Of a stretch of 36,245 nt of DNA, positions 9,194 through 17,996 are shown piece after piece. The DNA lies in the NCBI GenBank assembly GCA_021792405.1, contig JAJYUU010000037.1, positions 1-36,245 on the forward strand, written 5' to 3'. Position 1 is the first letter of the stretch. Each line of letters opens with the position of its first letter. The notes beneath the pieces were generated by a model. That model searched no databases and had not been told where the DNA came from. It saw only the letters and a list, made by a program, of their open reading frames with translations. Source of the stretch: Actinomycetes bacterium. GTDB lineage: Bacteria > Actinomycetota > Actinomycetes > Streptosporangiales > Streptosporangiaceae. Both the position numbers and the translations under genes were made by a program.

Positions 9194-10099
9194 TCAGCCC
9201 TTCGCGCGGTAAACGCGGACCCAGTCGACGTCCATGGTTGCCGGAAAGTGCGTCGACGAAGTAGGCGGACCGGGCCAGTTACCGCCCACGGCAAGGTCGA
9301 GGATAATATTGAATGGGTGATTGAACGGCCACCCTGGGTATGCGTTAAGGTGGCCATAGGCCTTGCCGTCGACTAGCCAAGTTATTCTGCTCTTAGTCCA
9401 CTCGATCGCATAATCATGGTATCCAGCCGAGAGCGGCTGAGGCAATACGTCCTGCGCTCGGTAATACAGTTTCGGTGCGTGGGCAAATCCCGTCAGCCTA
9501 GTCGCTGGCGGGTGATTAGATACCTCGGCGATGTCGATTTCGCCAGCCCTGGGGAGGTAGACTTGATTGTAGTTATCGCCCACCATCCAGAACGCAGGCC
9601 ATAGTCCGCCTCCCGCTGGCATTTTGATGCGAGCTTCGAACAGGCCATATGCCTGCGCAAAGTGGGTCTGCATTCTAACGGAGGTATAGTGGCAAGGCCC
9701 GTTCCAGCACTGATGACCGCCGCCGTTCGCGTCCGCGGTAATGACAAGCTTCCCACCGCGTATACTTGCGTTGCTCCGGTCATACCACTGCAGTTGCTTC
9801 AGGGCCGGGCCGCCCTGGTTCCCGAGAACAAACGACCATTTATGAAGCGCTGCTGTGGAATTGAACTTGTCCTGCCACGTCAATACCCAGTTTGCCATCG
9901 ATAGAGTCGACCCGGGCGAAGTGGATTGCGGATTCGGCGACGGCGCCCGCTGACGGGTGGCAGATAGCGGAGTCAGGCTCTTGCTGGCGGTATCCCGGGC
10001 ATGGGCGAACCGGGCAACGAGGAAAGCCGTTGACGCCACCAGCAGGACACCGACGAGCGCGCCGAGCCAAGGGGCGGACCTGTTGTTGGAACGCATCAT
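9194..10099 (-). CDS. Glycoside hydrolase family 16 protein, membrane-anchored or secreted
   Basis: A 301-residue protein. Residues 10-30 form a hydrophobic N-terminal segment (signal peptide or anchor), then a Ser/Pro linker to about 66, then a GH16 beta-jelly-roll. The catalytic signature is GEIDIAEV, with Glu187 as nucleophile, Asp189 and Glu192 as acid/base. Upstream are the usual FEARIKMPAG and LWPAFWM strands. GH16 enzymes cleave or transfer beta-1,3/1,4-glucans or galactans, so this one probably trims or remodels an extracellular polysaccharide. It is transcribed just before sulfotransferase 3, in an operon-like pair, and divergently from the GT2/GT4 operon. Sulfated galactans are known substrates of some GH16 members, but specificity cannot be read here. 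Confidence 0.88.
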   Translation of the reverse strand: MMRSNNRSAPWLGALVGVLLVASTAFLVARFAHARDTASKSLTPLSATRQRAPSPNPQSTSPGSTLSMANWVLTWQDKFNSTAALHKWSFVLGNQGGPALKQLQWYDRSNASIRGGKLVITADANGGGHQCWNGPCHYTSVRMQTHFAQAYGLFEARIKMPAGGGLWPAFWMVGDNYNQVYLPRAGEIDIAEVSNHPPATRLTGFAHAPKLYYRAQDVLPQPLSAGYHDYAIEWTKSRITWLVDGKAYGHLNAYPGWPFNHPFNIILDLAVGGNWPGPPTSSTHFPATMDVDWVRVYRAKG

Positions 10100-10432
10100 G
10101 AGTTCTCTAAATATCCGTGGAGTCAGACATAAGTCGCCTTCAGCTTCCTAGGCATGCTAGCCGTAGATGCCGTCAAGGCACGCTTGAACAACGTATCTTG
10201 TGACGGACATCGTGCGCCGAAGGGATCAGCGGCGGCCAGTACGAGCGCGAGCAGATCAGGCTTCTGCCCTGCCTGATCCGGTCCTAGCCTGCCGCGGAGC
10301 TTGTTACTATCTGGTCGCAGTGGCGGGACCGCGCAGGCAGAGTCGAGGGCCTGAGGATGGGGAACAAGGTTGCAGGGCGTCAAATGCAATGATGATCCCG
10401 GCCAGGCCCGAGCGCCTGTGGAGCTTTGGCCG
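10100..10432. other. Divergent intergenic region
   Basis: This 333-nt stretch lies between the start of the leftward GH16 gene and the rightward GT2 gene. A relatively AT-rich patch (10105-10135) lies upstream of the GH16 start and could hold its promoter, but no confident hexamer pair was found. The GT2 frame remains open back to a TTG at 10370, so part of the region may be coding. Confidence 0.4.
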
Positions 10433-11431
10433 ATGGCCGTTGAGTGCCACGAATCTGGCGCCGCGGCGGAGCCATCGGGCGCTGGTTCCCGGCTGACTGC
10501 GTCCGTTGTCATTGTTGCGCACACAGCGCGCCGGTGGACGTGCCTGCAGCAAGCCCTCGCTGCAGTCCAGGCGCAGTCCATCCGACCTGTGGAAACCATC
10601 CTTGTCATCGATCATAACCCTGAGCTTCTCGCGCGGGCGCGGGCTGAAGTGCCGTACGCGCGAGTGATTCCTAACACGCGCGCTCCCGGATCATCCGGTG
10701 CACGCAATACCGGCGCGGCAACGTCACAGGGTGAGATACTGGTGTTTCTCGACGACGACATTGTCGCCGGTGCCGGCTGGCTTGAGACTGTGCTGACTCA
10801 CTTCGCCAGGCCGGACGTCGCCGGGGTTGGCGGCCGGGCTCAGCCGCTATGGCAGAAGTCATGCCCAGCGTGGTTTCCACCAGAGTTTTATTGGGTTGTG
10901 GGGGCGTCCTACGCCGGGATGCCCGAGCATGCTGGACCGGTGCGTAACGTGTGGAGCAGCAATATGGCTGTCCGTCGCGCTATCTTCGAGAGCGCTGGCG
11001 GCTTCCGTGACGATCTTGCCAAGATATCGAACAGGTCCCGGCCGGACGATACAGATTTGTGCCTGCGCACTTCAGCCCAGACGTCCGGCCTCTGGATCTA
11101 TGAACCAGCGGCAGTCACAACCCACTGGGTACCGCGCGAGCGCGCGACGCTCAGCTACTTCGTGTATCGCTGCTTCCACGAGGGCGTAGGGAAGGGAGCT
11201 CTGGCCGCGCTCAACGGGCTCCGTGCGAGCACCTCGGTAGAAGGTCGCCACATGAGCGTCGTTCTTCCTGCGGCGCTACGCCGCGACTGCAAGGATGTCC
11301 TCGCTGGGCGCATATCAGGTGCATCGCGCGTCGCAGCGACTGGACTGGGCGTCTGCGTCGTCCTCGCCGGCTTCCTGATCGGCGCTGGGAAGCACTACCT
11401 GCTTCCGGGCCGGGTGCGGAGAGCCGGTTAG
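10433..11431 (+). CDS. Family 2 glycosyltransferase with C-terminal membrane segment
   Basis: A 332-residue inverting GT-A enzyme. Visible motifs are SVVIVAHTARR at the start of the nucleotide-binding domain, NTRAPGSSGARNTGAA, the metal-binding FLDDDIVAG, and RPDDTDLCLR as the acceptor-side acidic motif. A hydrophobic stretch near the end (LGVCVVLAGFLIGAG) probably tethers it to the membrane. I took ATG 10433, about 20 residues before the domain; the frame extends to TTG 10370. It opens a rightward operon: two GT4 genes and the large membrane protein follow, with a 52-nt gap and then overlaps. Donor and acceptor sugars are unknown. Confidence 0.85.
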   Translation: MAVECHESGAAAEPSGAGSRLTASVVIVAHTARRWTCLQQALAAVQAQSIRPVETILVIDHNPELLARARAEVPYARVIPNTRAPGSSGARNTGAATSQGEILVFLDDDIVAGAGWLETVLTHFARPDVAGVGGRAQPLWQKSCPAWFPPEFYWVVGASYAGMPEHAGPVRNVWSSNMAVRRAIFESAGGFRDDLAKISNRSRPDDTDLCLRTSAQTSGLWIYEPAAVTTHWVPRERATLSYFVYRCFHEGVGKGALAALNGLRASTSVEGRHMSVVLPAALRRDCKDVLAGRISGASRVAATGLGVCVVLAGFLIGAGKHYLLPGRVRRAG

Positions 11432-11483
11432 GAGCGCAGGTGCGGCGTAACGCGGTTACAGAACGATCGGAGATCCGGACCTA

Positions 11484-12770
11484 GTGAGGATCCTTCTGCT
11501 GGCACAATTCTTCCCGCCAGACTATGGCGGTGAGGAGTGGCATGTCTTCAATCTAGCCAATGCCCTAGCGTCCCGCAATCATCAGGTCGCGGTCGCTACC
11601 CAGCGTGTGCCCGGAATGCCCGACGAAGAAGCGCTGCCCAGCGGCGCCCGCGTCTATAGGTTCGCCACCGCGTCGATGGGCTTGCCCGGCGTCTACACTA
11701 CAGGCCGCGCGCATCATCCTCCGGTGCCAGATCCCATAGGAGTTCGCGAGCTACGGCGCATAATTCGTCAGACCCGGCCCGAAGTGGTCCATGCGCACAA
11801 CTGGAGCGTGAACAGCGCACTGCCACTGCGCGGCCACAGTTCGGCGTCACGCCAGTTCGGCCTAGTGCTGACCCTGCATGACCTTAGTCATGTCTGCGCT
11901 ACCAAGCGCTTCATGCGAAACGGCGCACCATGCGCAGGGCCAACGATGAGCCGGTGCTTGCCGTGTGCAGCGCGTTACTATCGGGGACCGGTGGGGCCGT
12001 TCACCGTAGCTGCTAATTACGCCATGCGTCAGTGGAAGGATCGCGCGGTCGATCATTTTGTCAGCGTGAGCAGCGCGGTCGCCAAGGGCGCAGGGGTCGT
12101 GGGGTTTCCTAACAGTAGTATCGTTCCCAACTTCGTGCCTGACGCGGTCTTGGAAAACCGATTCGATGCAGAGCAGACGGGCGTTGAACTCCCGTTGCCC
12201 GAGGATCCGTTTCTGCTGTTCGTGGGCGACCTCTGCGAAGAAAAGGGTATACTCACTCTTTTGCGCGCTTATGACTCGATGCCGCCGGATCGCCCCCCGC
12301 TGGTTCTTATCGGAAAGCGTCGTCCGGACACTCCTGCCAGCCTGCCGGACGGCGCCGTCATGTACTTTGACTGGCCGCACGAACATGTGATCGAGGCCTT
12401 CAGGCGGTGCCTGTACGCTGTTGCCCCTTCGATCGTCCCGGACGCTTGTCCTACGACGGTCATCGAAGCCATGGCATGTGGCCGGCCAGTCGTCGCAACG
12501 TACACCGGGGGGATTGTCGACATCGTGGTGGACGGCGAGAGCGGGCTACTGGTCAAGTCTGGGAGTGCGGATGAACTTGCGACGGCAATGCGAAGGCTAG
12601 GAGCCGACAGCGAGTTGCGCGCCCACCTAGCGGCGGGTGCCTACACTCGGGCCAAGTCATTTACTGCCTCGGCGGTCGTGGACCGGCTTGAGGAGATCTA
12701 CCGGCGAGTCGCACCGTTGCGTGGCGACGTGCCAGTGCCGCACGGCGTGGAAGTGAGGGAGCCGGCTTGA
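11484..12770 (+). CDS. Family 4 glycosyltransferase with a Cys-rich insertion
   Basis: A 428-residue retaining GT-B enzyme starting at GTG 11484 (MRILLLAQFFPPDYGGEE). The donor-binding region VPDACPTTVIEAMACGRPV has an Asp at the first position of the EX7E motif and the expected Glu at the second, followed by the Gly-rich DGESGLLV. Between the N-terminal strands lies a four-Cys stretch, HVCATKRFMRNGAPC then SRCLPCAARYY. I have seen similar stretches in other actinobacterial GT4 enzymes, and it could bind a metal. It likely adds a hexose to a lipid-linked intermediate at the cytoplasmic face. Its stop overlaps the start of the next GT4 gene (TTGA), so the two are translationally coupled. Confidence 0.86.
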   Translation: MRILLLAQFFPPDYGGEEWHVFNLANALASRNHQVAVATQRVPGMPDEEALPSGARVYRFATASMGLPGVYTTGRAHHPPVPDPIGVRELRRIIRQTRPEVVHAHNWSVNSALPLRGHSSASRQFGLVLTLHDLSHVCATKRFMRNGAPCAGPTMSRCLPCAARYYRGPVGPFTVAANYAMRQWKDRAVDHFVSVSSAVAKGAGVVGFPNSSIVPNFVPDAVLENRFDAEQTGVELPLPEDPFLLFVGDLCEEKGILTLLRAYDSMPPDRPPLVLIGKRRPDTPASLPDGAVMYFDWPHEHVIEAFRRCLYAVAPSIVPDACPTTVIEAMACGRPVVATYTGGIVDIVVDGESGLLVKSGSADELATAMRRLGADSELRAHLAAGAYTRAKSFTASAVVDRLEEIYRRVAPLRGDVPVPHGVEVREPA

Positions 12771-13948
12771 TTGGCGGTGTGCTGCCCATTGCCGAAGATG
12801 CCGGGCCACGCGTGCGTGGAGTGAGTCGGCCGCTCCGCATCCTGTACGTATGCAACCGTTACCTGCCTGAGCTCGGTGGTGTGGAGACGCATGTTCGCGA
12901 GGTCACCCAGCGCCTGGTGCGGGAGGAGGATCTGCAGATCACGGTGCTGGCAACCGACAGGACAAGGAAACTGTCACGTGATGATGTGATCAACGGCACA
13001 CCAGTCTTGCGCGTGCCCTCCTGGCCGCGACGGCGCGATTATTACCTCGCTCCTCGGATTTTGAGCGTGGCAGGGCAGCGAGGCCGGTGGGATCTCGTGC
13101 ATTGTCAGGGCATCCATTCGCCGGTGCCGGTGATGGCGATGCTCGCAGCACGGCGAGCAGGGATTCCGTATCTCGTCACATTCCACACCGGCGGACACTC
13201 TCAGGCTCTCCGGAACAAACTTCGGCCCGTTCAGTGGCGTGCGCTTGGTCCGCTGCTCCGGGATGCGGTCGCGCTCATCGGGGTGAGTGAGTTCGAGGCC
13301 CGGACCTTGTCGAGGGGCGCGCGCCTCGCCGACGGCTCTGTCCGCGTCATCCGCAATGGCGGCACGCTTCCCCCGCCCGCTCCGGGAACCACCTCCGTCC
13401 CCGGACGTATCGTTTCGAGCGGCCGGCTTGAACGCTACAAGGGCCATCATAGAGTAATCGAGGCACTGCCCCATATCACTGCCGCAGTGCCTGATGCCCA
13501 TGTTGTAATCCTGGGCTCAGGAGCGTACGAGCCCCATCTCGCGGAGCTTGCCCGGCGCTTGCGGGTAGCAGATCGGGTGACTATCCGTTCGATAGATCCG
13601 GCCGACCGCACTGCAATGGCGGGTGCACTTGCTGAGGCGAACGTCGTGGCGGCACTGTCGGATTACGAAGCCCACCCAGTAGGAATAATGGAGGCCCTGA
13701 GTGTCGGTCGGCCGGTCGTTGGTTTCCAGACGTCGGGCATTGCTGAACTTGTTGATGAAGGCTGGGTATACGGAATCGATCCCCACTCGCCGGTTTCTGA
13801 GGTAGCTAGTCAGATCGTTGCGGCGATGTCGTCTCAGCCGCTGATCGATCCGAATGCCCTGCCCACCTGGGATGGCTGTGCAAGAGAGCTTGCCGAACTC
13901 TATCGAAGTCTGGCTCACCGGTCCGCGCCATTTCCGGCACCGGTTTAA
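12767..13948 (+). CDS. Family 4 glycosyltransferase
   Basis: A 393-residue GT-B enzyme. N-terminal ILYVCNRYLPELGGVETHV is the typical acceptor-side opening; FHTGGHSQALR follows; GRLERYKGHHRVIEAL opens the donor domain; EAHPVGIMEALSVGRPV contains a complete EX7E motif. The start is TTG 12767, overlapping the previous stop and preceded by GAGGGA. TTG 12771 and a GTG inside the first 20 codons are alternatives. Its stop TAA overlaps the ATG of the next gene (TAATG), so GT2, GT4, GT4 and the membrane protein form one tightly coupled operon. The sugar donor cannot be predicted from the motifs. Confidence 0.88.
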   Translation: MIGGVLPIAEDAGPRVRGVSRPLRILYVCNRYLPELGGVETHVREVTQRLVREEDLQITVLATDRTRKLSRDDVINGTPVLRVPSWPRRRDYYLAPRILSVAGQRGRWDLVHCQGIHSPVPVMAMLAARRAGIPYLVTFHTGGHSQALRNKLRPVQWRALGPLLRDAVALIGVSEFEARTLSRGARLADGSVRVIRNGGTLPPPAPGTTSVPGRIVSSGRLERYKGHHRVIEALPHITAAVPDAHVVILGSGAYEPHLAELARRLRVADRVTIRSIDPADRTAMAGALAEANVVAALSDYEAHPVGIMEALSVGRPVVGFQTSGIAELVDEGWVYGIDPHSPVSEVASQIVAAMSSQPLIDPNALPTWDGCARELAELYRSLAHRSAPFPAPV

Positions 13949-16602
13949 TGCAACGAGACGATGACCAGCGCCGGGGCCGAGGCCGGTATGGGCCGGACGG
14001 CGGTTCGTCGGCTGGCGCCCTTCACGATCTGGAATCCGACAACCGTGCCAATCGCGCCACGGCTCCGCCGGATCCAGCAGCGCGCGACTCCTGGCAGAAC
14101 GACGAATCGACGAGCGGCAGGCACCGACGTGCCGGCCGGCCGCCTATGGCTGACGTCGACCGCGGCGCCCGGCGCCCCGGAGCGACGAGTCAGGCAGGCA
14201 CAGGAAGCCTGAGGTCGGCACGCTCGCTCGCGCCGACTGCAAGCTTGGATGCTGGACCAGACGGACGTCGACAAGGAAATTACGCGGCACGATCGGACGT
14301 CTCGCCGACTGCGGGCCGGCGCGCTCAAGGTCCGGCCAGCGTGGAGTTGGATGCCACCCCGCGACTAGCCGGGGTCGCATGGCTGGCGGCAGGCGCGGGC
14401 ATCGTAATCGATGGCCTAGCGGTTACGCTGGCATGGCGTGGCTCGCCTCTCGGCGGTCCGCTATTCTGGCTCGCTCTCATCGCGCCGTTCCTGATCTTCG
14501 TCACGATCCTGCTCATGTGCTGGCCGTCTCTGGCGACCAGGCAACTGACAATCGTGCTGCTCGGACTGTACCCCGCTGTCATCTACCGGATGTCCAGTCC
14601 CCTTGTCCTCGGTGGCTTCGATGAGCATCTTCACGAACGCACGCTTACCGATCTGCTGCATGGAAGCGGGCTGTTCGCCCCGAATCCGCTGCTCGCGGTG
14701 AGCCCGCGGTATCCAGGTCTTGAGCTTCTCACCGGGGTCCTGATCAGGCTGACGGGCCTGCCTTTGATGGCCGGCATGTCCCTGGCCGTGTTCATCTGTC
14801 GAGTCCTGCTCGTTCTCGCCATCTACCACGGCGCACTCGCTGTCACGCGCTCCTATCGGCGCGCCTCATTGGTCGTCATTTTTTATGCTGCATCGCCGCA
14901 GTTCTATGTTTTCAACTCCATGTTCGCCTATCAGACGCTGGCCCTGACGCTAGCGATAGGCGGATTGGTGCTCCTGCATCGGGCGTTGCAGGACGATTTT
15001 CCGGGCGTAAGACGGCCGCTAGTCGTCCTCGCCACGATCTCACTCCTGGCGTGCGCCGTGACGCATCACGCCACAAGTTGGATGACGCTGGCATTCCTGC
15101 TCGGATGGACTGCGACGGCCCCGAGCGGTAAGCGGCGAACGATTGCGTTCGTCACAGCGGTGATGGCGATCGGAGTGATCAACTGGACGGCGCTGGCGGC
15201 CGGGCAATTGTGGCCATACATGGGGCCAATCTTCAGAGGTATCGCCGATCAGTTTCTGAGTGCGTTCGGTCGGATCCATCTCTTCAAGGATTCGGCTGGG
15301 AGTACTGACCCCGTGTGGGAGCGAGGGGTCACTGTGATCTATGCCGTACTAGTTACCTGCGCGGCTGTTTCGAGCGCGTGGAGAGTACTCAGGCGGTCTT
15401 TGCGGAACAGGCAGCGCACCGTCGCCCTCATCGGGCTCCTGAGCGGGGCGTATCCAATTACGCTGGCCGCTCACTTCGAGTCGACGACCGCCGCGTTCGG
15501 TGACCGGGCCTCAACCTTGATGGCGCTACCCGTCGCGCTCTGCTGCTCGCTCGTGGTCCGCAACCCTATTGACGCGCTCAGGCTGCGCATGAACCGCGCT
15601 AGGCCCTACCTTCTTGCGCTCGTCGGCGTGGCGGCGCTTGCGTATCTCGGCGGAGTGGTCATGGGCTCCGGGCCGAGTTGGAGTCTTCTGCCAGGGAAGT
15701 ACCTCGTATCGGCTGACAGTCGCACGCAAGACGCAGAGACGCTGGCAGCCGTCCAATGGGCCGCGGCTCATCTCCCCGCTGGAAGCCGGGTGGTAGCGGA
15801 CAGGGTGCCGGCCAACCTGCTTGCGTCGCAAGCCCGCATGTGGCCGGTCGTTCATCCCGCTGATGGTGTGGTTCCGGCGACGATCTACTTCTCGAAGACC
15901 TGGGATACTAAGCTAGACACAATCATCACGAGGCTAGATATCCAGTACATTTACGTAGATCAGCGCCTTGCGACATCTCTGCCACACTATGGCTACTACA
16001 TTTCTCCCGGCGAAACAGCCAAGCCGACGCGGATATCGGCAGTCGCGCTAGCGAAGTTTAGGGATGCTCCTGGGCTAACTGCGGTCTACCATCATGGACC
16101 GGTTACCATTTATGACACCGCAGGCCTGGGCGTGCGAATGACGACGAGGACTGGCTTTGCCGGAACCCGTCCGCTCGGATTCAGCCCTCCGCTCGAGGTG
16201 GTGGCGGGCGCTGTCGTGGGATTGCTGCTTGTACTGCCCCGGCGCCGATGGGCGAGGCTCGCGCACGCCCTGAGATACGCTGGCGCCGAAGGCTACGGAA
16301 TGGCGATCATTGCCCTGGCGATCCTGGTTGGTGCAGTTCTTTTCCAGACGCGCTGGATGCCAGGGCCCGAGTTCACGGTTGGTGCACTCGCCATGGTGGT
16401 CCCATTCGTGATCGCTCGCCGCTGGGCTGATGGGCAGCGGATCGTGCCGCCCCTGCGGATCGCCAGGGCCGTTCATCCGCTTGCGGTACTCGGGGTACTG
16501 GCTCTCATCGGCGGGGTTCTGCTCGACATTCGCAGCGCGTGGGCAGTAGACGTAACCGCCGTCGACCATATTCTTCGCTCTGTTTCTAGGGGCCGGCACT
16601 GA
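13948..16602 (+). CDS. Large GT-C-like polytopic membrane protein, possible glycan polymerase or glycosyltransferase
   Basis: An 884-residue protein. About 135 N-terminal residues are polar, rich in Arg, Gly and Ala and probably disordered. About ten membrane segments follow to about residue 575, then an extracytoplasmic domain (about 580-730, with VVADRVPANLL, YIYVDQRLATSLP and VTIYDTAGL), then several C-terminal membrane segments. The first loop carries GGFDEHLHERT (Asp225-Glu226), the position where GT-C glycosyltransferases place their acidic catalytic residues. This architecture suggests a polyprenyl-phosphate-sugar-dependent transferase or a Wzy-like polymerase at the outer membrane face, but I recognise no named family. 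The ATG overlaps the previous TAA. It is the last gene of the four-gene operon and converges on a GT2 gene. Confidence 0.72.
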   Translation: MQRDDDQRRGRGRYGPDGGSSAGALHDLESDNRANRATAPPDPAARDSWQNDESTSGRHRRAGRPPMADVDRGARRPGATSQAGTGSLRSARSLAPTASLDAGPDGRRQGNYAARSDVSPTAGRRAQGPASVELDATPRLAGVAWLAAGAGIVIDGLAVTLAWRGSPLGGPLFWLALIAPFLIFVTILLMCWPSLATRQLTIVLLGLYPAVIYRMSSPLVLGGFDEHLHERTLTDLLHGSGLFAPNPLLAVSPRYPGLELLTGVLIRLTGLPLMAGMSLAVFICRVLLVLAIYHGALAVTRSYRRASLVVIFYAASPQFYVFNSMFAYQTLALTLAIGGLVLLHRALQDDFPGVRRPLVVLATISLLACAVTHHATSWMTLAFLLGWTATAPSGKRRTIAFVTAVMAIGVINWTALAAGQLWPYMGPIFRGIADQFLSAFGRIHLFKDSAGSTDPVWERGVTVIYAVLVTCAAVSSAWRVLRRSLRNRQRTVALIGLLSGAYPITLAAHFESTTAAFGDRASTLMALPVALCCSLVVRNPIDALRLRMNRARPYLLALVGVAALAYLGGVVMGSGPSWSLLPGKYLVSADSRTQDAETLAAVQWAAAHLPAGSRVVADRVPANLLASQARMWPVVHPADGVVPATIYFSKTWDTKLDTIITRLDIQYIYVDQRLATSLPHYGYYISPGETAKPTRISAVALAKFRDAPGLTAVYHHGPVTIYDTAGLGVRMTTRTGFAGTRPLGFSPPLEVVAGAVVGLLLVLPRRRWARLAHALRYAGAEGYGMAIIALAILVGAVLFQTRWMPGPEFTVGALAMVVPFVIARRWADGQRIVPPLRIARAVHPLAVLGVLALIGGVLLDIRSAWAVDVTAVDHILRSVSRGRH

Positions 16603-16674
16603 GCCAGGTGGCGAGGGCGGAGTAGCCGTACGCCGGGTCGCGAATGTCCGGCCCCGACAGCCCAGATGCTGCGG

Positions 16675-17595
16675 CTAGGCAGAGGCCGAGCTACGGTCGC
16701 TCGTTTCTGACTGCACGTGCAACAACTCGCCGAGCGGCAGGTTGCTGGCCAGCGGGCGTTCGGCTTGCACGCGCTTGGCCCGACGGTTGGCAAGCCACTC
16801 GCGAATGATCGCCCTGACTATCCGCCGCCCGTCCATCACGATCTTGAGGTTGCTGACGCCATGGATACGGCGATGCTCGAAGCTGGGCACCTCCTGCACG
16901 GTCAGGCCGGCAGTGGCCGCCCTGATGTTCATCAGCGCCTCGACCTCGAAGCCAGCGCAGTCGATCGCCAGTGCGTCCAGATGCCGAGCCCAGAAGGCGT
17001 TGTAGCCGTAGCACAGGTCGGTGTAACGCGTACCGAACAACTGGTTTACCAGCGCGCGCAGCAACTTGTTGCCCAGCCGACGTGTCCTGGTCAGATCCGC
17101 GCTCCCGCCGCCGCAGGCGAATCGTGAGCCTTTGGCGAAGTCCGCGCCAGCGATCAATGCGGCGACGAAACGAACAATCTCGCGGGCGTCGGTCGAGCCG
17201 TCCGCGTCCAGGACGACGATGATGTCTCCGGTGCTCGCGGCGAACCCGGCGAGCAGTGCGTCACCTTTGCCCCGCCCTTCCTGCGCAACGACCCTCACGT
17301 CTGGCCTGAGTCGGCGCGCCACCGCAACCGTGTCGTCGGTCGACTGGCCGTCTACGAGTACGACCTCGGTAACCCAGTCGGGGAGCGCCTCGAACACATG
17401 CGGCAAATTCCGTGCCTCGTTCAGCGCAGGGATGATCACGCTTACCGTTGCGTTCAGCGTCAGGACGTTCGTGGCCGACCGCAAACCGCCGAAACCGGAA
17501 GAGAACGAGACCTGGCTAAGGACGCGCTGCTCACTGGCTGCAATCGTCGCCGCGCACGGCTCCGTTCGCCCGGTAACCTGCGGACGGCTCGTCAT
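16675..17595 (-). CDS. Family 2 glycosyltransferase, dolichyl/polyprenyl-phosphate mannose synthase-like
   Basis: A 306-residue GT-A enzyme. TVSVIIPALNEARNLP opens the domain, VVLVDGQSTDDT follows, and VVLDADGSTD contains the metal-binding DAD. GRGKGDALLAGF and CYGYNAFWAR are typical of the DPM1/polyprenyl-phosphate glycosyltransferase group. There is no C-terminal membrane segment, so it would act as a peripheral enzyme making a polyprenyl-phosphate sugar, the donor type used by GT-C proteins such as the neighbouring 884-residue protein. That link is inference. ATG 17595 is preceded by AAGGAG at about 12 nt; the first 45 residues lie outside the domain. It stands alone on the minus strand, convergent with the four-gene operon. 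Confidence 0.82.
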   Translation of the reverse strand: MTSRPQVTGRTEPCAATIAASEQRVLSQVSFSSGFGGLRSATNVLTLNATVSVIIPALNEARNLPHVFEALPDWVTEVVLVDGQSTDDTVAVARRLRPDVRVVAQEGRGKGDALLAGFAASTGDIIVVLDADGSTDAREIVRFVAALIAGADFAKGSRFACGGGSADLTRTRRLGNKLLRALVNQLFGTRYTDLCYGYNAFWARHLDALAIDCAGFEVEALMNIRAATAGLTVQEVPSFEHRRIHGVSNLKIVMDGRRIVRAIIREWLANRRAKRVQAERPLASNLPLGELLHVQSETSDRSSASA

Positions 17596-17996
17596 CGTGC
17601 GCGATGTCTCCTTCTTCCCCAGGTTCGCACGGTTGACCTAATCCCATGCATGTCACGGGCGAGGTGCACCAGGCGCGGGCAGGACTTAGCAGCATGTGCT
17701 GCCTGATGGGACGCGGCAGAGCCTAGCCTCGTTTACACCAGTTTCGTCGGAACTCACGCAAACCTTCTTCGAACTGAGGCAGACAGCACCGACTTCATCC
17801 GTTCCGCGAAGACTCGGAACCGCCGAAGCGCAGCCGAATCTGTGCAGCGTTGTTAGGCTACGGCCCGGATCTATACGACTGCCGCGAGTCCGGGTGCGGC
17901 GGCGAGTTCAGGCACAAGTACCTGGCGCAGCCTGACGGCAAGACGCTGCTTGCGGATTCCTGACGGGACCTGGCACACCATGTGGAAGGAAGCACG
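17596..17996. other. Divergent intergenic region with a small Cys-containing frame
   Basis: This 401-nt stretch separates the leftward GT2 gene from the rightward GH16 gene and probably contains both promoters. A plus-strand frame ending at TGA 17961-17963 reads GPDLYDCRESGCGGEFRH then KYLAQPDGKTLLADS. The two Cys residues and the composition look protein-like, but there is no good start (TTG 17850 is the nearest) and no family I recognise. It may be the 3' remnant of a lost gene or a small protein. Confidence 0.35.
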
